A DNA stretch of 64,000 nt. Origin: Asterella californica. Its lineage: Eukaryota; Streptophyta; Marchantiopsida; Marchantiales; Aytoniaceae. The notes under the pieces were generated by a model, which saw only the letters and a program-made list of their open reading frames with translations, was not told where the DNA came from and did not search any database. Positions 55,492-64,000 of the stretch are shown in pieces. A program made the position numbers and the translations under genes. Position 1 is the first letter of the stretch; every line of letters starts with the position of its first letter. The DNA is taken from assembly GCA_036924285.1 (NCBI GenBank), contig JAYKYS010000015.1:11284001-11348000 (forward strand). The letters are read 5' to 3'.

Positions 55492-57120
55492 CTACAACGT
55501 ATACAAATATCTGTATATCTCATGGTACCTACTTGTGGGAGTGACTGTGAGCTGGAAAAGTTCTTCGTCTGGAAAGTCATCTGCTACATTGTCTTGACGC
55601 TCTCCCGTCCTCAGTCGAGACAAGTAGTCTGCATTCTCGTGATGTTTCCCTGCTCGAGTTTGAACTGTGAATTTGAATTCCTGCAATAATAACATCCATC
55701 TCGCTATTCTTCCTGATAGATCAGATTTTTGCACCAGATGTTTTAAAGCATAATGATCCACATAGAAAACAAACTCTCATCCCAACAAGTAGTGTCGAAA
55801 TTTCCTGACAGAGTACACCATCCCTAGTGCTTCCCGCTCTGTAGTGGAGTAGTTCTTCTCTGCAGCGGATAGCTGTCTACTCGCATAGTAGATCGGATGG
55901 TCCCTCTTTTGACTGTCTTTCTGACTCAACACCACTCCAATAGCGAATGCTGAAGTATCCACATACACTTGAAAAGGTAGATTCCAATCTGGTGCCTTCA
56001 TGACGGGAGCTTCAATCAACTTCGTCTTCAGCGTTTCAAAGGCCTTCTGCCTCTGTTCCTGCCAGATGTACTCAATAGTCTTCTTCAACAATTCGGTTAG
56101 TGGTGCTGCCAAGGTTGCATAGTCTTTGATGAACCTCCGATAGTAACCCACATGTCCTAAAAATCCCCGCAACTCGCTAACATTGGAAGGAGGTTCCAAA
56201 GCTACTATAACTTGAACTTTATCTACGTCTACTTCAATGCCTCGCTGCGAGACTCTATGTCCTAATAAAAGCCCTTCTGACATGGTGAAGAAACACTTTT
56301 CTGGATGCAACGCCAACTGAGCATCTCTACAACGCTGAAAAACTACTGCCAAGGAATTTATGTGTTCTTCCCTTGGACCAAAAACGCAAAAATCATCTAT
56401 AAAAATTTCTAAGAACTTCCTAAGATACTCCTGAAAAATGTTTGTCATCATTCTTTGGAAGGTCGCAGGAGCATTACATAAACCAAAGAGCATCTTATGA
56501 TAAGCAAAAGTACCCCAGTCAATGGTAAAAGTAGTTTTGTCTTTATCTTCTTCTCTGATGGATACCTGATTATACCCTGAAAATCCATAGAGAAAACTAT
56601 AGCATTCGTGACCAGCTACCCTATCCAGAATAGAATCTGTAAAAGGTAAGGGATGATGGTCTTTTCTCGTTGCTGCATTCAGCTTTCGAAAATCTTGACA
56701 TACTCTTATTTTACCAGTTTTCTTCTTAGGTACTATCACTATAGGCGATACCCATTCACTGCTAAGGACAGGAAAAATGATACCAGCACTCAAGTACTTG
56801 TCAATTTCATCCTTGACTAAAAGAGAGTACTTTGGGTTCAGTCTATACTGTCTTTGCCTTACAGGTACAGAGTTTTCCAGTAGGTCAATTCGATGTTGAC
56901 CCCACTTCGCTGGGATACCCTTCATGTCTTCTATCTTCCAGGCGAAGACATCCTGGTAGTAAGTTAACATGTCATAGTACACTTCCAATTCGGGCCACTG
57001 TAACTTCGCTGAGATCTTCAAGACTTTCCCTTCGTCGAGAACCAAGTCCATTGTCGCTGATTTCAGTACCATTCCTTCTGTGTGGCTCACCTCTGAACTT
57101 CCCTGTCCCAACTGTGATTG
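55492..57120 (-). pseudogene. pol: Element C reverse transcriptase and RNase H
   Basis: Reads directly on from the UAG at 57121 in the same frame. RT: fingers KTGKIRVCQDFRKLN, FSGYNQVSI, FGLCNAPATFQRMM and the FIDDFCVFG catalytic box (typical of plant Athila/Tat-type RT). RNase H: YVDTSAFAIGVVLSQKD, TTEREALGMV, a YVDHYALKHL segment and ENADYLSR. The frame is open for 444 codons, then has TGA at 55777 and TAG at 55492, both explainable by one transition. Confidence 0.92.
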
Positions 57121-57123
57121 CTA
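57115..57123 (-). promoter_or_regulatory. Candidate stop-readthrough site UAG-CAA-UCA (element C)
   Basis: Minus strand GAA TAG CAA TCA CAG: the gag-protease frame ends in UAG and pol continues in the same frame. CAAUCA fits CAR-YYA exactly. There is no frameshift and no overlap, and the first pol ATG is four codons after the UAG. Confidence 0.7.
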
Positions 57124-60100
57124 TTCTTCCTCATTCTCGTCACATTCTCCTTCATCTTCTATCTCGTAGCATTGCAAGTAGTTCACCACTATGTAAGGTC
57201 CTGATTTCTCATTTTCCGAGCTAGTATCCGAAGATGAAGAGTCTTCGTCCGAAGTGTACCCCGAATCTGTCGAAGATGTTTCTCCCTGATGTGACATCTT
57301 CTTCCAGGATACAGAGACACTTTTCTCCTTGGGTTTCATCGGATCATTAAAGGACAACTTTTGCTTATACCAATCAGTGATTACCTTAGCACCGTATAGC
57401 CAAGGTCTCCCTATAAGCACTCCATAGCCAGATTTAACCAATGGCCGTAGTACAATATATGTAAGTTTGAAGATTATCCCACCTATTGTTGTAGGAATAT
57501 CTCGTAGTACCCCCAAAGGTCTTCGCCGACTCTGATCCGCCATCCTCAACACCCTTGGTGTCGATTCGAATTGTGTGTAACCCAAACCATGCGCTGTATC
57601 CTCTGTAATGATATTCACGCTAGAACCCGAGTCTATAGGTACATGCTTTATTAGACATCCATCTATCTCGATGTCTACTTCTGGAGATCCTAAGTCCTCC
57701 AGTCCAACTTGAAACAATGAAGGCAAATTCTTTGACTTAGCCTTCGCTGGTTTTCTCAAGGCTACCAATAACAGTTTTCTGTACAGCCTATTGTCCTCGA
57801 CCAACTGCTTAATGGTTATATTGGCTTGTTGGTTCAGCAAGTCTTCTACTACATTGTAATGAGGGCTCACCACTGGAACAACCCTCTTTGTTTGTTCTGC
57901 TGCCATCTTGCGCAGTTCGGATGGTCGTTCGACTTCGGGCGAAGAGACTTCGGCCCGCACCTTCCCTAGCCCTTCTTGGCTAGGTTCCACCTCCTTGGCT
58001 TGCTTACTCAGTTCCTTACCGAGTAGTACCCTTACTTCTTCGGAGATGTCCGCAGGTAATGTTCCTGGGGTCTTCTTCTTTCTCTGCTCTTCTTGACGAT
58101 TATCTGTTCGTGCCGATATCGTCTGTTTCTCTACAACTTCGCGCACTTGTTCCTTCAAAGTTTTGTGCGCTTTCTTCTCTTTCTTCTGTTGCTTCCGCTC
58201 AGTCTTTTTAAGGTCCTTCGCCTCCTGAGCTGCAGCTTCTGCTAGAGTCTCTCCCTTTCGAAGTAGTCTCTTCCCACTTCGAGTCTCCACTTTGTTCACC
58301 AGAATCTCCTCGTCTTCTGGCCAACCATTTCCGTCTTCGTTTGATAGAGTACAGGTCTTCAGATCATCGACCAGTTCGACCATGTTTACTCCTGCATCTG
58401 ATCGTTGTTGGTTGGGGGGCGGTTGAAATCTGACTCCGGTCTTCTGAACTGGTTCATTCGTACAGTCCGTAGCTCCGTGATCGGGTTTTCCACACTTCCC
58501 ACATAATGGCATATAGCCCACTTGTTTCTTTGGATGAGGACAAGAAGGAGTCCAATGACCAGTAGCGCCACAATTAAAACATGATGTACCAAGAGACGGT
58601 GGTCTTTCCTGGTAACCTGCAGGGGCAAACTTTCGTTGGGTAACGTTAGTTGCCATCTGCTTAGGTACAAAACGTTGAATATGTACCGGGGGAATGGGCG
58701 TGAATTGTTGAGGCTGAGTGGGTATCATGGCTCCATCTTGAGCTTGTACTCCATAGACCCCGTCTTCACACTCTACAAAGTAATTGGGTTCGTATAATGG
58801 CGCCCACTCCACTGCATGGGTGTTATAGGATGATTTACTGTTGAAACATTCCGTATTGGCATGTCCAGGTTTACCACAATTAGTACACCACAAATTTGGA
58901 CGTGAAGTAGTTGGCAATTTTCGTCTCTCGGGTGTTCTGACCAATTGCACCTTGAGGTCTTCGAACTTCTTTAGAAGATCATCAAGTGCAGTGTCCTTAG
59001 ATGGCTGTGTCCTCCTCACCATCGGAAGTCTGGACTTCGTCATTCTTTTCCGCTTCTTATGCTTTTCCCCTTCGTCCGAAGATGAGATATCTTCGTCTTC
59101 TGATGTTGAGCTTTCGTCTGAAGACTCTTCTGAGGATTCTTCCGAAGATGAGAATTTTCGGTGTTTCCGTTTTGACTTCTTCTTCTTCTTCTTGTCATCC
59201 CTTGCACTCTTCTTCGATTTTCTGAAATCCTTCTTCTTTCTCGACTCTGAGGCTTTTTCACGATCTCTGCTGAGGATATTGGAGGATTCGTAATTCTCAG
59301 CAGAATCAATGGCTCGTTCCAATGTTGACGTATCAAACCGTCTTACCCACGTTTGTTGCTTTGAAGGTAACCCTTTCACAAACCATTCCACCGCCTGTGC
59401 CGGAGTGTAGGCTGGGTGTGTTCCATTGGCAGGTAATCTATCCAAAATTCCATAGAATCTTTGGACATAGCTTTTCAAGGACTCTTTCCTCTTACGTTTG
59501 ACACTGTTTACTTTATGTAACACATGCCTGTTATAATTCAGTTCTCGGAATCTCTTTAGGAATTCATTTTTCATTAGATCCCAAGTAGATAAGATCGCGG
59601 GAGTTAGATTGGCATGACTGTACCATTTTCCGGCTGCATGTTTCAACAAGCTGGGAAAAATCCTCGTACGATCAGGATCATTATCTTCTTTATTCGCGTG
59701 AGATACCGCTTCAAATTGTTTAACAAATGAGTCGGCACTCTCTCCATCTCCATCACTGTCCGAATCGTCGCCGCCGAATTTTGGATAATTTTGGCGAGTG
59801 AAAGGTGGTGTCCCTGACGGAAGTGGTACTCCTGTCATTATAGGCGGTAGTGTGGAAGGTGGAACTGTTGTCTGCTGTACCTGACCCTGTCTTGTTGGTA
59901 CCGTCAAGTTTGGAATCCTCACTGATCTTGCATTCGACAAATTGCTTAATGGTCGAAGGGTCAGCTTGGCAAGAGCATTCACGACAGCTGTTCCCACTTG
60001 GATATTTGGGAGGTTCACTTCGGGCAAAGTTACTTCGGCCGAAGGCTCTTCAACTGAGTGAATATTTCCTCGTCTTACTTCAGGTTCCTTTTTGGGTGAA

Positions 60101-60866
60101 GACGAGGTAGAGGTCTCTTGACTTCGTATCTTAAAGAGTGATACTCCTGGAGTACCTTGAGGTCTAAGATTTGGGATTTGAAGAGCAGGTGATCCCAATG
60201 GTAATAATTCTCGAATTAATTCTTGTCCTCTTTGTTTCTTCAAGAGGTCTACAAAGCTTGTGATCTCTGGCCCATGTCTGACGATCAGCTCCAAGGCCGC
60301 TTCCGCGTCCGGATTTGGATCTTCCGCAAGAGTTGTCAAAATATTTGATTTTGACTGTGCTGATCCTGAAGATGAAGACGAAGATGAAGATTGAAACAAC
60401 TCCACTCTTCGAAGTGAAGGTGATTCTCTCTATCTGTATCCTCTTCTTCTGCTTGAATACCTTCTTCTTTCCTTGTTGATTCAAACAGAGATTCATGCAA
60501 ATTTGTGGTCCCTGAAGGAAATGGTAACCATGATACGTCTTTAGGTGAATTCTCTCCACTCCGTACGCTCGAGTGTGGAGATTCGATATCTCCCTTCTTC
60601 TTCCAGTATGTGCGCTCGTCTTTCTCGTAACGCGTTCGTGGTGAAATAGGTACCGAACTTCTTTCAAGCGAAGATGAAGTTCCTTCAGAGAGATTTTTCA
60701 CTTCTTGCCACTTCTGAGCTGCTTGACGTCTTCGCTCCCTCGTTGCCTTCTTCTGGCGTTGGACTTCTTCCAACAATTGTTCGCGGACCAATCTTCTTTT
60801 CAGCGCTCGCCTGGTCCTTCCCGTCCTCTGATCTTCGTCAGAAGGCGCTCGTGCTCCCCTCGACAT
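57121..60866 (-). CDS. gag: Element C Gag-protease
   Basis: 57121-60405 is open for 1094 codons. It holds a capsid region (about residues 250-370, with FLKRFRELNYNRHVLHKVNS), a Lys/Ser-rich basic-acidic stretch, and three CCHC knuckles (CTNCGKPGHANTEC near residue 510, CFNCGATGHWTPSC near 607, CGKCGKPDHGATDC near 633). A Lys/Glu-rich segment and an aspartic protease follow, with HVPIDSGSSVNI near 921 and VLIGRPWLYG near 993. The true start is probably the ATG at 60866 (MSRGARAPSDEDQ), just after the primer site. A 2-base expansion in an AGAG run near 60430 separates the first 145 codons from the rest. Confidence 0.88.
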
Positions 60867-60917
60867 ACATGTCGACGGTTACAACTTACTGAATTCAAAG
60901 TAAAAGTTAAATCTGTA

Positions 60918-60934
60918 TCCCCGGCAGCGGCGCA
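60918..60934 (-). promoter_or_regulatory. tRNA-Asp-type primer binding site, element C
   Basis: Plus strand TCCCCGGCAGCGGCGCA, close to the plant tRNA-Asp 3' end (one substitution and one missing C by memory). It lies 21 bases from the LTR edge, with CTATA next to the LTR exactly as in family D. Confidence 0.65.
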
Positions 60935-61758
60935 CAAAGTTTTAATGTTTCTATATGTAACAACCCAGAGAAACAAAAAGTATCGGAAATAGTAAATAAA
61001 GGATCGTTCCCACGAAGATACAGTTAACAATTACACAAAACACAGTACTACAACGTCACAATGATAATTCAGATAGTTTTCTGTTATTCTCAAATGGATG
61101 AGAGTTTAAGTCTGATAAGAAACCAAACCCAAGTACAAACTTGATAAATCGAATACAAACAACAATGAAATAGTTCTTTGATCAGGGACCTTTCCAACAA
61201 ACATATAAAAGATTCGAGAAGATAGACGTATGAGTAAATGAGGTAGCAAAGTACTGCTGAAATGTTACTAGACTTCTTCTGAAAAGACAGAAGAATACAG
61301 ACTTCACATCAAGGTTCCAAGGAATAAGTCCCTACTCTTCCTAAGAAATGTTCTTCCAACTAAATCCTCACTCTTAAGAATCCCACTTATTTGAAGAAGG
61401 CAGACTTAAGATGAAGCCACCATCATCCAAACTCTTCTTACAATTTAACTTATGCTCTTCCACTTCACAGTAACTAATATGTTCTCAGATCTTCGTTCAA
61501 ACACCTTCGAAGTACACAGTTTCAACTTCGGCCGAAGTCAACTTCGGTCAAATTCTCCACTGAAGTCTCTTCGTCCAATGTAAATGACAAAGGCCTTCGT
61601 CAATCAGAATTACACCTGCGACAGCAAACTACGTCCTTCGTAGGTAAATCGCCTTCGCCCACTTTTCTCACACTCTCACTCCACAATCTTGCGCAATCGA
61701 AAATTAAGAAACAAACACTGAAAACATGGAAAAGGTAAAATGACTGAGTGTCGCATCG

Positions 61759-61766
61759 CTTATATA
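61759..61766 (-). promoter_or_regulatory. Putative TATA box, element C 5' LTR
   Basis: Minus strand TATATAAG followed by CG, downstream of the U3 ORF. Transcription would start near 61730, giving U3 of about 2.5 kb and R/U5 of about 775 bp. Confidence 0.62.
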
Positions 61767-61830
61767 CTCCTTCGCCCTAAGATGACGGATCTCATTTCCT
61801 ACAAAAGATGGTCACATCTAGACCGCTTGA

Positions 61831-63609
61831 TCACGACTCCCCAGTTGGCGGAACCGCAGTATCTACTCTACCTAACTGTAACTTCTGTCCTAAACTACAT
61901 AGTGTAAACTTAACTGTCTCCCTAAGCTCCTTCAAATCTCTAATGATTCTCTCTGCTAGTCTAACTATTCTGCTCTTCGCCGAAGGATCTGGCGCTATCG
62001 TTAACTCTGCCCGAAGCCGCTGGAGTAGCTCCAACTCTGTTGCGTCAAGTTCGGTGGCGAAGTATGTTGTCGTAACCTCATCTACCTTCGTCCGAAGTTC
62101 TTCGGCCTTCGCCTCAGCTATCTCCTTCGCTTTCTCTGACTTCATCAGCTCTTCATCCTTTGCGACCAACTGCTCGTCCTTCGTCGCAAGCTGTTCCAAC
62201 ATGGCATCCCTCTCTGACTTCAAATCGTGAAAGCGTGCAGTCATAAGACTCAACTTCATCTCTACCTCTTGAATCTCATCCAAGTATCGCGTCTGTTCGT
62301 GTGACTGCTGTATGAGTAACGCCTCGCGTTGTGACATATACTTCTTGACATCGGCCGAAGTCTCTTCCAACTTCGCCATAAGAGCATCCTTCTCCTTCAA
62401 CCATCCATACCGCCCGAAGTGCACAGCGTCGAGAAGGTCACTCAATGAAATTGTTTCCTTCGTCTCCTTCTCATAGATATGTCGTTGATGATCCATCTGT
62501 GCAATGAGTGGCAACGCTGTACCACTTAGGAACTCAAGAGTCTGCTCGAACATCTTCAATTCCTTCCCGATATTGGAGTCACTTGGTCCGGCCGAAGTTG
62601 TCGTTCCTTCTGGCCTAGGCGAAGTCCGAAGTTCTGGAACTTCCCTCTCTGTTGTCTGCTCCTTCGAGAGTACCCTGCGCACACTTGATTCTGCTTGGTC
62701 TCCTCCCGGTCTCACTATTCCTAATATCTCGACTGAAGATGACTTCGCCGGTGATTTAGCGCCATCGACATCTTCGTCCGAAGTCGTTATCGTCGTTCTT
62801 CTTGCTTTCTTCTTCCTCCTCGAAGTCGCACCCCCTGGTGTAAGTTCGTCGATCTTCCTCTTCGTCCGAGTACTAGGTCCCGCCGAAGTTGTCACTGGTG
62901 TCGTCACTTCTTCTTCTCTCTGAGGAGTAGCTTCCATTACCCGCTCATCTTCCGAGATCGTTCTTCGGTCGAACTTCTCCTCTTCTTCTGGTGACAGCAA
63001 CTTCATTCCTCTGTAGAAGAATACTGCGAAGGCTGCAAAGTACGTCGACCCGCCTTCGTCGAAAGTGTTGAAGAGCTTCTGTACATGGTCGTGGAAGATC
63101 TTTGCCCAATACGCTTTCCTACCCCCGAAGATCTGTTCAATGAAGTTAATCTGCCAATTGGCCAGATAAGAAGTACGTTGCGGTTTGAAGATGGTGTTGA
63201 GGGCGATCGCCACATCCCGCTTGAAAGGATCGATGTAGGTGTGTACTTTGAATCCGTTCGATCCCACCGGTGACTTCGAGAAGAGTTCGCCAAACTTCGC
63301 CACTTCTTCCGAAGTCGGCTTGCAAGTACTGTCATACATTAAGTCACCTGGTACTCCTGCGTCATCGATCCCTAGGGCGAAGTTCCAGTGGTTAAGAGTC
63401 CAATTGTTCGGCCTCGCCCGAAGATCTTCAGAGGGATGTCCTCTGCAAATGAGTATCTCCTGTAACAGATCCGAAGAGATCACACCCCAGTTCTCCAGCA
63501 AGAACGCCAACCCCATCTCCTCGAGTCGTTCTCGATACGGACTGAAGTCCGGTCACTTCGTCGCTATAGTCTTCAACTTCGGTCGCTTCGCTGTCTGCAT
63601 TCCTCGCAT
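61831..63609 (-). CDS. Element C U3-encoded coiled-coil protein, 5' LTR copy
   Basis: Sense-strand ORF of 592 codons from the ATG at 63607-63609 (MRGMQTAKRPKL), interrupted once by TGA at 63553-63555, where the 3' LTR has TGG. From the next Met (63516) 561 codons are open. Layout: N-terminal domain to about residue 170 (GLAFLLENWG, LNHWNFALGIDDAG, WQINFIEQIF, FYRGMKLLSPE), Ser/Thr-rich region, basic nuclear-signal-like patch (SRRKKKARR), then HFGRYGWLKEK leading into a coiled coil of about 150 residues (DAMLEQLATKDEQLVAKDEE). No signal peptide or membrane segment. Related ORFs occur in LTRs B and D. Function unknown. Confidence 0.75.
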
Positions 63610-64000
63610 CCTCGCTGAAGGTCCGAAGTACCTTCGATCTTCTATGCTTACGACACTTCTTCGTCGAAGTTGATACCTGATCGTAGAAACGTCGACTTCG
63701 GAGGTCGCCGTCGTAACCACCACAAACCGCACCGATAAAACCTAACCCTTCGCCGAAGTCTGTCTTCGCCCTCTTTCTTCTGATTGATGAAAGCGGAGCA
63801 CTACAGTAAACTCGCGATTGGAAATAGTAAAGTGAAAATGCTTTTTGATCTTACTTATAGCTTTTCTCTTCGTCTCCTCACGTGCGAAGTCCTTCTCGAT
63901 TCTCGAGCGCGAAGTTGCGCTAACTCCTGTCTTATTTTAGTTCTTCTTTCCAATGTCTTAACTTCGTCGTCCGATGTCCATTCTTAGCAAATGAGGTATC

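Larger units (their letters stand above)
50974..64000 (-). mobile_element. Ty3/gypsy element C (Athila/Tat-like) with giant LTRs
   Basis: On the minus strand: 5' LTR (cut by the window end), tRNA-Asp-type primer site, gag-protease, UAG-CAA-UCA, RT, RNase H, integrase, polypurine tract, 3' LTR. The two LTRs differ at only about 15-20 positions over some 3 kb by eye plus a few small indels, so the insertion is recent relative to the others. It sits inside E's 3' LTR. Confidence 0.93.
60956..64000 (-). repeat. Element C 5' LTR (truncated by window end)
   Basis: Matches 50974-54028. It lacks about 20 bases present near 51115-51135 of the 3' copy. Roughly the first 215 bp of the LTR (start of U3) lie outside the window. 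63610-64000 is U3 upstream of the ORF, with no gene seen. Confidence 0.93.

Overview
This window looks like nuclear DNA of a green-lineage eukaryote made almost entirely of nested, decayed LTR retrotransposons. I see no convincing host gene. Two families (C, D) have a tRNA-Asp-type primer binding site and reverse transcriptases resembling the plant Athila/Tat side of Ty3/gypsy. A third (A) carries a DNMT3-like cytosine methyltransferase, an arrangement I recall being reported from charophyte algae and dinoflagellates. A streptophyte (charophyte) alga is therefore my best guess, with low confidence on species.

Families are named here A to F. LEFT BLOCK (1-24243): element A copy 1 (A1, minus strand) runs from about 22509 down to 399 and is split in the spacer between its methyltransferase and reverse transcriptase by a solo LTR of family B (3786-17535; 5-bp target duplication GCTAT on both sides). 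That LTR is itself split by a family D composite (5140-16514) that has no target duplication. Next come a small A fragment (23606-24243), an AT-rich stretch with no recognisable gene (24244-26300) and a broken LINE reverse transcriptase (26300-27289).

MIDDLE BLOCK (27290-38398): element A copy 2 (A2, minus strand), rearranged (integrase and PHD finger lost, part of RT duplicated) and carrying a solo LTR of family D (30918-34554; target duplication GGCAT). RIGHT BLOCK (38399-64000): element F (plus) is cut at its protease active site by element E (plus, 41788 on). E's 3' LTR is cut by element C (minus, 50974 to beyond the window end). F itself appears to begin inside A2, so the right block is probably a nest of four levels.

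Three points deserve attention. (1) Family A encodes Gag, protease, a DNMT3-like methyltransferase, RT, RNase H, integrase and a C-terminal PHD finger: a putative DNA-methylation writer and a putative histone reader in one retrotransposon. (2) Families A and C each separate the upstream ORF from RT by an in-frame UAG followed by CAR-YYA, the tobamovirus-type readthrough context. (3) Families B, C and D have giant LTRs (about 2.4 to 6 kb) with a related sense-strand ORF. In B and C this ORF lies upstream of a TATA box, hence in U3, so it would be the last gene of the genomic RNA, as with sag of MMTV. The protein has a conserved N-terminal domain, a basic nuclear-signal-like patch and a long coiled coil, and I do not recognise it. 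All copies carry stops or frameshifts, many of them explainable by single C-to-T type transitions.
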